Positions 46,355 to 54,265 of a stretch of DNA of 64,000 nt are shown one piece after another. This stretch comes from Algoriphagus sediminis (lineage in GTDB: Bacteria; Bacteroidota; Bacteroidia; Cytophagales; Cyclobacteriaceae), in assembly GCF_030403435.1 (NCBI RefSeq), contig NZ_JAUEPH010000001.1, positions 62,001 to 126,000 of the forward strand. Reading direction: 5' to 3'. How positions within the stretch are numbered: position 1 is the first letter of the stretch; every line of letters starts with the position of its first letter. The notes beneath the pieces are model-generated. The model made no database searches and was not told the origin of the DNA. It saw only the letters and a program-made list of their open reading frames with translations. The translations under genes and the position numbers were made by a program.

Positions 46355-47672
46355 ATTTTAACCAATCAGGTTTTGTAGTCTCCACTTCAGCTCCGAGCTG
46401 ATTAAGCAGATTATATAAGCCAAAGTAGGTTCGGTTTACATATAAGCCATGTCTTGAACCTCTGGCCTGTCTGGAATTTTTGAACATTTTATCATTCGAG
46501 ATTCTGTCTCCCAAAGCAAATATTTGCTCAAAGAAATCATCATCAGAGAAGTCAAAGCGATCCACGTGAAAAGGCTTTCCAAGTAAGGAAATCATTTCTT
46601 TAAACACTGATTTGAAATATTCCTGTTCTTTAGGGGTATCCTTTTCAGAAATGAATTCTAGGCCAAAGAAAATTTGATTCAGCTCATCTTCATTAATCAG
46701 CAAATCCTTTTTGATGAGTGAGAAATAGCCCTTGTAAAAATCTTCTGGTATAACTTTGACACAGCCAAAATCAATAATCCCCAGAACACCATCCTCTTTT
46801 ACTATGAAATTACCTGGATGCGGATCTGCATGCACTTGTTGGATATTATGAACCTGGTGATGATAAAACTCCCAAAGAGCCTGTCCTACCTGATTGCGCA
46901 GCTCCTGACTGGGATTAGTTTCCAACCACTCTTTAAGGTGATTCCCTTCGATCCAGTCCATAGTGATTATTCTCTCGGAAGAAAATTCATCATAGTACTT
47001 TGGGAAGAATAGATTAGGAATATGGCTGCATGCCTCTGATATCTCCCTTGATCTTTGAATCTCAAGTTCGTAATCCGTTTCTTCTAATAACTTCTCCTCT
47101 ACTTCTGCCATGTAATGATCGAGTTCACGCTCATTCATGTTAAGAAGACGTAATGCGAAGGGCCTTACCAGTTTCAAATCAGAACTGACAGAATCGCCTA
47201 CTCCTGGGTATTGAATTTTAACAGCATACACAAGATCCTTAATGGTGGCCTGGTGCACCTGTCCTATGGACGCGGCATTAACGGCGGATTTGGTAAACGT
47301 ATCAAATATACTTTCTGGTGCCTTACCGAAATATTGTCTGAATGTTTTCACCACCAAAGGATAACTCAATGGAGGCGCCGAATACTGGGCCATGGTGAAT
47401 TTATCCTGATATGCCCTTGGCAAAAGGTTTTTGTCCATGGACATCATCTGAGCCACTTTTAGAGCAGAGCCTTTTAGCTGGCTCAGGGATTTATAAATAT
47501 CTTCAGCATTTTCCTGATGAAGAGATTCTTTCTCCAAAGCAGGATTCACCATTTTCTTGGCATAATGCTTAACATAATTTCCTCCTACTTTGGCGCCAGT
47601 AGAGAAGAATTTTGCTGCTCTCTGGACTTTCGATACCGGAATGGATTCCTGTTCATTTACTCGGGTAGCCAT
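46353..47672 (-). CDS. UbiB/AarF-family atypical kinase
   Basis: A 439-residue ABC1/ADCK/UbiB-family protein. The family KxxQ-type motif is seen as LKGSALKVAQMMSMD, the alanine-rich nucleotide loop as VNAASIGQVHQA, then the Lys in AVKIQYPG. The catalytic HADPHPGNF and Mg-binding IIDFGCVK motifs follow. UbiB-like proteins are ATPases needed for isoprenoid quinone synthesis or lipid homeostasis. No C-terminal membrane segments are evident. It lies six bases downstream of a TetR-family regulator gene and probably shares its transcript. Confidence 0.88.
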   Translation of the reverse strand: MATRVNEQESIPVSKVQRAAKFFSTGAKVGGNYVKHYAKKMVNPALEKESLHQENAEDIYKSLSQLKGSALKVAQMMSMDKNLLPRAYQDKFTMAQYSAPPLSYPLVVKTFRQYFGKAPESIFDTFTKSAVNAASIGQVHQATIKDLVYAVKIQYPGVGDSVSSDLKLVRPFALRLLNMNERELDHYMAEVEEKLLEETDYELEIQRSREISEACSHIPNLFFPKYYDEFSSERIITMDWIEGNHLKEWLETNPSQELRNQVGQALWEFYHHQVHNIQQVHADPHPGNFIVKEDGVLGIIDFGCVKVIPEDFYKGYFSLIKKDLLINEDELNQIFFGLEFISEKDTPKEQEYFKSVFKEMISLLGKPFHVDRFDFSDDDFFEQIFALGDRISNDKMFKNSRQARGSRHGLYVNRTYFGLYNLLNQLGAEVETTKPDWLK

Positions 47673-47678
47673 ATGTTT

Positions 47679-48344
47679 TTATTTAGTCTGATAAATAAAC
47701 TTGGCAAAATCAATGAACGAATCCAGAGCACTTTTACCCATTAAATCAAATGCCAGATTGACTGATTTCTCAATAGCCGCATCCGTTTTCTCAAATCTTG
47801 GCGATCGATCATCAATCCAATATTTAAAGACAAACCAGACCTGGAGCCAAAGGGCTTCGTCATAACGATCACTGATTATCGGCCGTGATGCTATTTCCTC
47901 GGTCTCCTTACCCTCAAGGATAATTTCATTGGCAAAGTCCTTAAACCTTTCTTTAAAATCTTTTATTTCACCTGGAAGTTTGCCTAAAGACATTTGAGTG
48001 TCTGAGTAGATACTCATCAAGTAAGATCTATTATTTTTTAACTCCTCAATCCATGTGAAAAGGAAACTCAGGAATTTCTCTCTAACACTATATTCTTTAA
48101 ATACTTCTTGACCCTCTACGGCTTCCAAAGTAGTTTCCAGAATATCCATCCAGATGGCTGATTTGATAGCGTCAAACGAAGTGAAATAATTATAAAAATC
48201 ACTTTCCTTCATTTTTAGGCCCTTAGCAAATTTAAAGATAGACTTTGGGGAAACTCCTGTTTCAAGAATTTCCTGCTTATAGCCTTCGATAATTACTTTG
48301 CGATAATCCTTTTTCGTAGTTCTTTTTGTTGATTTAGCTTCCAT
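47679..48344 (-). CDS. TetR-family transcriptional regulator
   Basis: A 221-residue regulator with an N-terminal TetR-type helix-turn-helix at about 20-65 (ETGVSPKSIFKFAKGLKMKESDFYNYFTSFDAIKSAIW). The ligand-binding helical domain after it shows no recognisable specificity. It lies six bases before the UbiB-like gene, as TetR genes often precede this kinase in Bacteroidota, so it may regulate that operon including itself. It is not adjacent to a terminator-free gap; an operator cannot be seen by eye. Confidence 0.85.
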   Translation of the reverse strand: MEAKSTKRTTKKDYRKVIIEGYKQEILETGVSPKSIFKFAKGLKMKESDFYNYFTSFDAIKSAIWMDILETTLEAVEGQEVFKEYSVREKFLSFLFTWIEELKNNRSYLMSIYSDTQMSLGKLPGEIKDFKERFKDFANEIILEGKETEEIASRPIISDRYDEALWLQVWFVFKYWIDDRSPRFEKTDAAIEKSVNLAFDLMGKSALDSFIDFAKFIYQTK

Positions 48345-48402
48345 TATTACTGGTCAAATTCTCCTTGATAACAGTTAAACACATCAACAGGTTTTCAAAA
48401 GC

Positions 48403-48430
48403 AAAAAAAAACGAGACTTTATGTCTCGTT
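48403..48430 (-). terminator. Intrinsic terminator of hslV
   Basis: AACGAGAC (48410-48417) and GTCTCGTT (48423-48430) pair around TTTAT. On the minus strand the hairpin is followed by eight or more T (A-run 48403-48411), 16 bases past the hslV stop. Confidence 0.85.
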
Positions 48431-48445
48431 ATTGATTATGAACTG

Positions 48446-48988
48446 TTATTTGACCTTCTCTATAATCAAATTATGATTGGTATAAATACAGACATCCGCA
48501 GCAATGGAGAGGCTTTCCCGAACCATTTCTTCTGCAGTCAGGCTCGGAGCAAATTTTTTAAGAGCCCTTGCAGCTGACTGGGCATACATGCTTCCTGATC
48601 CTATGGTGGCGATCTCCAAATCAGGTTCAATTACATCTCCTGTCCCAGAAATAATCAAAATATCCTCATTGTCAGCCACAATCATCATGGCTTCCAGTTT
48701 ACTAAGCATTCTATCCATCCTCCACTCTTTTGCCAGTTCTACAGCCGCCCGCTTCATGTTATTTCCAAAAGCCCCAAGCTTCTCTTCAAACTTTTCTAAA
48801 AGAGTAAAAGCATCTGCCGTAGATCCAGCAAACCCTGTCACGATCTTTCCCCCTTGTAAAACTCTTAGCTTTTTGACGCTACTTTTTGCCACTGTGTTTC
48901 CCATCGTGGCCTGACCATCTGCACCTACCACTACCTCACCGTTATGTCTGATTGCTACAACCGTGGTTGATTTAATTTTTTCCATCAT
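48446..48988 (-). CDS. hslV: ATP-dependent protease peptidase subunit HslV
   Basis: A 180-residue proteasome-like peptidase. The mature protein starts at Thr8 (KIKS-TTVVAIRHNG), the catalytic nucleophile, and the conserved GADGQATMGN, GGKIVTGFAGSTADA and TIGSGSMYAQSAARAL blocks are intact. HslV forms a double hexamer that degrades proteins unfolded by HslU. No hslU gene is in this window, so the partner must be elsewhere. Terminators lie on both sides, so it is a single-gene unit. Confidence 0.95.
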   Translation of the reverse strand: MMEKIKSTTVVAIRHNGEVVVGADGQATMGNTVAKSSVKKLRVLQGGKIVTGFAGSTADAFTLLEKFEEKLGAFGNNMKRAAVELAKEWRMDRMLSKLEAMMIVADNEDILIISGTGDVIEPDLEIATIGSGSMYAQSAARALKKFAPSLTAEEMVRESLSIAADVCIYTNHNLIIEKVK

Positions 48989-49021
48989 GTCTATCTTTCT
49001 TTCAATTACCGTACAAAAAAC

Positions 49022-49047
49022 AAAAAGTCCTGAAATCAGGACTTTTT
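49022..49047 (-). terminator. Intrinsic terminator of pdhC
   Basis: AAAAAGTCCTGA (49022-49033) and TCAGGACTTTTT (49036-49047) form a long perfect hairpin with an AA loop, ending in five T on either strand; 20 bases past the pdhC stop. Confidence 0.85.
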
Positions 49048-49066
49048 GGCAGTTTTAATTTTAAAT

Positions 49067-50704
49067 CTAAATAAGAATCCGAACTGGATCTTCCAGAAGG
49101 CTCTTCAGAGTTAGTAGGAAGGCAGAACCAACTGCACCATCTACCACTCTGTGGTCACAGGACAAGGTCACCTTCATCACATTCCCAACCTTCATCTCAC
49201 CATTTTCTACAATCACAGTTTCTTTTATCCCTCCTACAGCCAAAATACAGGCATCAGGCGGATTAATGATCGCGGTGAATTCATCTATACCGAACATTCC
49301 CAGATTAGAAATAGTGAAGGTATTTCCTTCCCAATCTTTTGGCTGCAGTTCCTTGTTCTTAGCTTTTCCACCAAGAGACTTCGCTTCATTGGAAATTTGT
49401 GAAAGCGACTTACTGTCAGCAAATCTTATCACTGGAACCAGAAGCCCCTCCTCAACCGCTACTGCCATCCCGATATGAATGTGGTCGTTGTATCGGATTT
49501 TGTCCCCAAGCCAGCTTGAGTTCACTTTTGGATGCTGACGCAAAGCGGCCGCAGCAGCCTTTATTACCATGTCATTGAAGGAAATCTTTACAGGAGCAAT
49601 TTCATTCATGCTCTTTCTGGCAGCAATCGCCTTATCCATGTTGATTTCCATCGTGAGATAGAAATGTGGTGCTGTGAACTTGCTTTCTGCTAATCTCTTT
49701 GCGATCACTTTTCGCATTTGAGATACATTTTCCTCTCTGAAACTTTCCTGACCCAGCACTGCAGGTGAAGCTGCTTCTGATGAAGCTGAGGCTGCGGTTG
49801 CAGGAACATAGTTTTCGATATCTCTTTTGATAACTCGTCCACCTTCTCCAGACCCCGAAACACGTGAAATATCAATTCCCTTCTCTTCAGCCATTTTCTT
49901 AGCTAAAGGTGAAGCCTTGATCCTTTCGTCTGAACTTGAGCTTGGAGCTGAGGCTTTAGGTTCAGCCTCTTTTTTGGGTGCTTCTTCTTTCTTTTTCTCC
50001 TCTTTTGCAGGCTCTGGTTGTGTCGATGCTTTACTTTCAGATGTATTTGACGCAGCCTGAGCTTTAAGCAGGGTTTCATAGTCTGCTCCTTTTTCACCGA
50101 TCACTGCTATGACACCATCGACGGGCACAGCATTTCCAGCCTCTACACCTATGTATAACAAATTGCCATCCTCATAGGATTCAAGCTCCATTGTAGCTTT
50201 ATCTGTTTCTACTTCAGCAAGAATGTCCCCTGATTTAACATCATCCCCCACCTTTTTCAACCATGCTGAAATTGTGCCTTCCTCCATAGTGTCGGACATT
50301 TTAGGCATGGTGATTACAGTTGCCTCAATTCCTGAGGTATCGATTTTTTCCGAAGTCTGAGCTGGTTCCTCTTGCTTGGCCTCTTCCTTTGTTTCAGAAG
50401 AATCACTTTCTTCAGGTTCGGCTGACCCGTTGGAAGATTCCTCCAAGAGGTCTTCATAGGATTCTCCTTTTTCACCGATAACTGCAATGATTCCATTTAC
50501 AGGTACGGCATCTTTTTCTTTTACACCAATATGGAGAAGTACACCTTCTTCATATGACTCAAGCTCCATAGTGGCTTTATCGGTTTCAACTTCCGCCAGG
50601 ATATCTCCAGGCTTTACCTCATCTCCCACTTTTTTGAGCCACGCAGCGATAACACCTTCTTCCATGGTGTCACTCATCTTGGGCATTCTTATTACTTCGG
50701 CCAT
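49067..50704 (-). CDS. pdhC: Pyruvate dehydrogenase E2 (dihydrolipoamide acetyltransferase)
   Basis: A 545-residue E2 subunit. Two lipoyl domains lie at about 1-85 and 128-212, each with the ETDKATMELES loop and lipoylated Lys43 and Lys169. A glutamate/lysine-rich linker and an E3/E1-binding domain at about 262-298 follow, then the catalytic domain from about 325 with the active site DHRVVDGA (His518, Asp522). It moves acetyl groups to CoA. No E1 or E3 genes are adjacent. Its promoter holds a perfect 23-bp palindrome (50748-50770), and a terminator follows, so it is a regulated single-gene unit. Confidence 0.95.
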   Translation of the reverse strand: MAEVIRMPKMSDTMEEGVIAAWLKKVGDEVKPGDILAEVETDKATMELESYEEGVLLHIGVKEKDAVPVNGIIAVIGEKGESYEDLLEESSNGSAEPEESDSSETKEEAKQEEPAQTSEKIDTSGIEATVITMPKMSDTMEEGTISAWLKKVGDDVKSGDILAEVETDKATMELESYEDGNLLYIGVEAGNAVPVDGVIAVIGEKGADYETLLKAQAASNTSESKASTQPEPAKEEKKKEEAPKKEAEPKASAPSSSSDERIKASPLAKKMAEEKGIDISRVSGSGEGGRVIKRDIENYVPATAASASSEAASPAVLGQESFREENVSQMRKVIAKRLAESKFTAPHFYLTMEINMDKAIAARKSMNEIAPVKISFNDMVIKAAAAALRQHPKVNSSWLGDKIRYNDHIHIGMAVAVEEGLLVPVIRFADSKSLSQISNEAKSLGGKAKNKELQPKDWEGNTFTISNLGMFGIDEFTAIINPPDACILAVGGIKETVIVENGEMKVGNVMKVTLSCDHRVVDGAVGSAFLLTLKSLLEDPVRILI

Positions 50705-50738
50705 AAGTTTTCCTCTCTGATTCTATTTTTGAAGAGAC

Positions 50739-50770
50739 CAAAAATAGTTTGAATAAAGTCTTTATTCAAA
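50739..50770 (-). promoter_or_regulatory. Promoter of pdhC
   Basis: On the minus strand TTTG (50767-50770), a 20-base spacer and TATTTTTG (50739-50746) match TTTG-N20-TAnnTTTG exactly. The leader to the ATG at 50704 would be about 28 bases. Confidence 0.75.
50748..50770. promoter_or_regulatory. Palindromic operator candidate in the pdhC promoter
   Basis: Perfect palindrome with 11-base arms, TTTGAATAAAG (50748-50758) and CTTTATTCAAA (50760-50770), around one central T. It fills the spacer between the two promoter boxes and includes the -33 TTTG, so a bound repressor would block polymerase. Confidence 0.65.
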
Positions 50771-50824
50771 TATTAAACTTAATTTCCGAAACCTTGAAAT
50801 TCGAGTAAAAAATCACTCCATTTT

Positions 50825-51784
50825 ATGCCAATTAGTAAAAAAGATGATTATCGCCGGCCTAAGTGGCTATTTAACAATCATCTTGAAACCATTTATCCTG
50901 CCCTTTTTAGAAAAGTAAAAATAAAAGCTCCTAACAAGGTGAGAATTCCTACCGAAGACAATGATTTCCTTGATCTGGATTGGTTCAAAAATGATTCAGA
51001 TCACCTGGTTATTATTTCGCATGGTTTGGAAGGAAGTAGTGATCGGCCATATATGCTTGGCATGGCCAAAGCTTTTTTAAACTCAGGGTATGATGTCCTT
51101 ACTTGGAATTATCGAGGTTGTGGACCCGAATTAAACAAACAGATGATTTTTTATCATTCTGGTGCTACGTATGACCTGGATCGAATAGTGAATTATGCCT
51201 CGACAAATTATGAACATGTTTCATTAATTGGATTTAGCCTTGGTGGAAATCTTACCCTGAAATATATGGGCGAAAAGAGGAGCCGACCTGAGAAAATAGA
51301 ATCTGCCGTGGCTATATCCGTGCCACTTCATCTGGCTAGCGCAAGCAAAAAGATTTCCGATCGCGAGAATTTCCTTTACTCCAAGAGGTTTTTAAAAAGC
51401 CTAAAGAAAAAAGTAAAGGAAAAGGCTAGGTATTATCCCAATGAAATACCTGCGGCAATGCTGAAAAACATTAATACCCTTTCAGATTTTGATGATATTT
51501 TCACAGGACCTTTTCATGGATTTTCAGATGCGGCAGAATATTACGAAGTAAATAGCGCTCTTTACTTTCTTGAAGGAATTAACGCTCCCACCTTAATTCT
51601 GAACGCAAAAAATGACCCATTTTTAAGTGAAGAATGCTTTCCTTATTCTTTAGCAGAGTCTTTACAAAATGTGACTCTGCAGACCCCTACTTATGGTGGT
51701 CATGTCGGATTTTCCAATGCTAATAAAAATGACTTATACTATTCTGAAAAAATGGCGGTTGAATTTGTAAAAGGAGAACACTAA
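50825..51784 (+). CDS. Alpha/beta hydrolase, YheT/COG0429-like
   Basis: A 319-residue alpha/beta-fold hydrolase of the YheT type. The nucleophile elbow is GFSLGGN, with the oxyanion-region HGLEGSSDRPYM, a NYRGCG motif and a late His in GGHVGFS. An Asp in LNAKNDPFLS completes the triad. Members are esterase-like, with an undefined physiological substrate. No signal peptide is present. It is divergent from pdhC and lies 24 bases before the SRAP gene, in the same direction. Confidence 0.85.
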   Translation: MPISKKDDYRRPKWLFNNHLETIYPALFRKVKIKAPNKVRIPTEDNDFLDLDWFKNDSDHLVIISHGLEGSSDRPYMLGMAKAFLNSGYDVLTWNYRGCGPELNKQMIFYHSGATYDLDRIVNYASTNYEHVSLIGFSLGGNLTLKYMGEKRSRPEKIESAVAISVPLHLASASKKISDRENFLYSKRFLKSLKKKVKEKARYYPNEIPAAMLKNINTLSDFDDIFTGPFHGFSDAAEYYEVNSALYFLEGINAPTLILNAKNDPFLSEECFPYSLAESLQNVTLQTPTYGGHVGFSNANKNDLYYSEKMAVEFVKGEH

Positions 51785-51808
51785 CTTCCCAAAAACTTCT
51801 TATAACCT

Positions 51809-52507
51809 ATGTGCGGACGGTATTCCCTTGGCAAAAACAAAAAAGATTTGGAAGAAAGATTCAGCGCAGAAATGCTTTCTGAATTTGAACCAAGATATAA
51901 TATCGCTCCCACCCAGCTAGTCCCGGTAATTACCTCTCAAAGTCCGAAAGGTTTCTCTTTTTTCTATTGGGGAATTACCCCTGATTTTGGAAGAAATAGA
52001 CCCGTTTCCCAAAAACTCATCAATGCCAAATCCGAAACGGTAGATCAGAAAGTTTCTTTTAAAAAATCCTTCCAGAGTAGACGCTGTATTGTCCCTGCAG
52101 ATGGATTTTATGAATGGAAAAGACTCGGGAAAAAAACCAAAATACCGTATCGATTTCAATTAGAGGGAAACAGCCTCTTTTCATTTGCAGGAATTTGGGA
52201 TGAATACGAAACTGTTTCTGGTGATGTTCAGCACACCTTTCTTATCCTGACAACAGGCCCGAATGATACTGTAGAGCAGGTTCACGACCGAATGCCGGTT
52301 ATTTTTGGTAAGGAACAAGAAAAGAAATGGCTGGATCCATATAGTTCTCCTGAAGAGCTGAAAGAATTGCTGATTCCTCTGAGCAATTCTAAATTGGATA
52401 GCTTCACGGTTTCTCCATCAGTTAATTCGGTTCAGAATGACTACCCTAGCCTTATCAATAAAATCTCTCCTGCCGATCAGCATGGAAACTACACCTTGTT
52501 TGGCTGA
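51809..52507 (+). CDS. SOS response-associated peptidase (SRAP, YedK/HMCES)
   Basis: A 232-residue SRAP protein. The N-terminal MCGRYS supplies Cys2, which after Met removal crosslinks to abasic sites in single-stranded DNA. The conserved Asn and Glu motifs NAKSE and PADGFYEWKR and His in HDRMPVIF complete the active site. It protects abasic sites as a covalent DNA-protein adduct. No LexA box or SOS gene is evident next to it. It lies 24 bases after the hydrolase gene and 88 before the KAS III gene. Confidence 0.93.
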   Translation: MCGRYSLGKNKKDLEERFSAEMLSEFEPRYNIAPTQLVPVITSQSPKGFSFFYWGITPDFGRNRPVSQKLINAKSETVDQKVSFKKSFQSRRCIVPADGFYEWKRLGKKTKIPYRFQLEGNSLFSFAGIWDEYETVSGDVQHTFLILTTGPNDTVEQVHDRMPVIFGKEQEKKWLDPYSSPEELKELLIPLSNSKLDSFTVSPSVNSVQNDYPSLINKISPADQHGNYTLFG

Positions 52508-52595
52508 TCAAGAACAGTACTAAACAAAACTTCAGAGATTTTTGCCTTCGGTTATTACTTCCGATATTTGGATTTTTAGATATAAACCCAAAAAC

Positions 52596-53594
52596 ATGTT
52601 CAGATCGAAAATTTTAGGTGCAGGACATTGCCTACCTGAGCGAATTGTCACGAATGACGAACTTTCCGGAATGATGAATACTAATGATACCTGGATCCGA
52701 GAAAGGACAGGTATAGAGGAAAGGCGTTGGTACACACCGGGAAAAGAAACGGTGACCAGTATGGCCAAGGAAGCATCCATTATGGCAATGGATAGGGCTG
52801 GTGTAAAGGCATCTGAAATTGATTTCATTGTATTCGCCACAATTACTTCAGACTATTTTCTTCCAGGGGCTGGTGTTCTTTTGCAAAGAGAATTACCCTT
52901 TAGGGAAATTGGAGCACTCGATGTGCGGAATGCATGTTCGGGATTTATTTACTCCTTATCCGTCGCGGATCAATTCATCAAGACAGGAATGTATGACAAG
53001 ATTTTGGTGGTAGGTGCTGAAATTCAGTCTTCAGCATTAGACAAAAGTGATGAAGGCAGATCAAGCTCTGTAATATTTGCAGATGGTGCAGGTGCAGTAG
53101 TTTTAGGAAGGTCTGAAAATGAAAAGTCAGGAATTCTTTCCACACATCTACATTCGCAAGGAAAGTATGCAGAAGAGCTCTTTTGTATCGCTCCATCATC
53201 AAGTGGAAAAATCAGGATCTCTCAGGAAATGATCGATAGAGGAGACTTTTTCCTTAAAATGAATGGAAATGCCGTATTTAAGCATGCAGTGGTTCGTTTC
53301 ATGGAAGTGATTAATGAAGCCCTGGAGCATAACGGAATCGATAAATCTGATATTGACCTTTTAATTCCCCATCAGGCGAATCTTAGAATCAGCCAATATG
53401 TCCAAAAGAAACTTGAGCTTCCAGATGATAAGGTTTATAACAATATCATGACTCGGGGAAACACCACGGCTGGCACTATTCCAATTGCAATTAGTGAAGC
53501 TTGGGAACAAGGTAGAATCAAAGAAGGAGATTTGCTTTGCCTTGCAGCTTTTGGCTCAGGGTTCGCATGGGCGTCCGCTCTCCTGCACTGGTAG
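52596..53594 (+). CDS. Beta-ketoacyl-ACP synthase III-like
   Basis: A 332-residue KAS III-family thiolase-fold enzyme with catalytic Cys114 (RNACSGFIYS), His259 (IPHQANLRI) and Asn289 (TRGNTTAGTIP). KAS III starts fatty-acid synthesis by joining acetyl-CoA with malonyl-ACP; homologues outside fab clusters may make other acyl chains, so I leave the symbol empty. The ATG at 52596 is preferred over an in-frame upstream start at 52542, since family homology starts at FRSKILGAG. It lies 88 bases after the SRAP gene and nine bases before an unknown gene. Confidence 0.88.
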   Translation: MFRSKILGAGHCLPERIVTNDELSGMMNTNDTWIRERTGIEERRWYTPGKETVTSMAKEASIMAMDRAGVKASEIDFIVFATITSDYFLPGAGVLLQRELPFREIGALDVRNACSGFIYSLSVADQFIKTGMYDKILVVGAEIQSSALDKSDEGRSSSVIFADGAGAVVLGRSENEKSGILSTHLHSQGKYAEELFCIAPSSSGKIRISQEMIDRGDFFLKMNGNAVFKHAVVRFMEVINEALEHNGIDKSDIDLLIPHQANLRISQYVQKKLELPDDKVYNNIMTRGNTTAGTIPIAISEAWEQGRIKEGDLLCLAAFGSGFAWASALLHW

Positions 53595-53603
53595 ACTTCT
53601 CTC

Positions 53604-54140
53604 ATGAAACTCGATCTCGAACTTTGGAAGGATAAAGAGCTGATTAAAAAACAGAATCGCCTAAAGGCTAGATTTTGGAATATTTTCTCAGAAGTTGGTA
53701 ATGAAGTCCAGGACAATTCCCTTTTAGCCAATTTCAATTTTTCAAAAGGAATAAAAGTATCCAAAGGAAATGATTTGATCGGTTTCCCATATCAAGTGCT
53801 GGATATTGTACGTAATTGGGATGAGAAGAATGGGCTGAATATTCGGGTCCTTAATTGGTTCGGACATGGAATGTTTCTTTTTCTTTATTTAGGCCATAAC
53901 AGGGTTTCTAAACACCCATTCAATTCCCTGATTGACTTAGGCTTAATCCAAAGCAAAAACCCTGATCCATTTGACTATCCGGGTATTTTGCTTCTAAATG
54001 AAGGAAGTCCTGAGTATAATAAAAAGAGTGATTTATCTGTTTGGTTTAAAGAGATAAACATTACAGATCAGTCGGAGAAGACCCAGGCTCAAATTTTTGA
54101 AGAGATCAAAGGTCTGATTGAGATACTTACTTTTGCATAA
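53604..54140 (+). CDS. Unknown cytoplasmic protein after KAS III gene
   Basis: A 178-residue protein with no signal peptide. I do not recognise a family. The centre has the aromatic stretch VLNWFGHGMFLFLYLG, which might be a membrane-associated helix or a buried beta strand, and the ends are helical and charged. It starts nine bases after the KAS III stop, so it is probably co-transcribed, and a fatty-acid link is possible only by position. No function assigned. Confidence 0.6.
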   Translation: MKLDLELWKDKELIKKQNRLKARFWNIFSEVGNEVQDNSLLANFNFSKGIKVSKGNDLIGFPYQVLDIVRNWDEKNGLNIRVLNWFGHGMFLFLYLGHNRVSKHPFNSLIDLGLIQSKNPDPFDYPGILLLNEGSPEYNKKSDLSVWFKEINITDQSEKTQAQIFEEIKGLIEILTFA

Positions 54141-54265
54141 AGAAATATTATAGAAATGGGTTAATTTTAAACTGCATTAGAAAATTTTCGTACAATTAGC
54201 GAATCAGATTTGATCACCCATATTAGAAATCCAAAGCCAGCTTGATCCCTGGTTTAGCTGTACAT

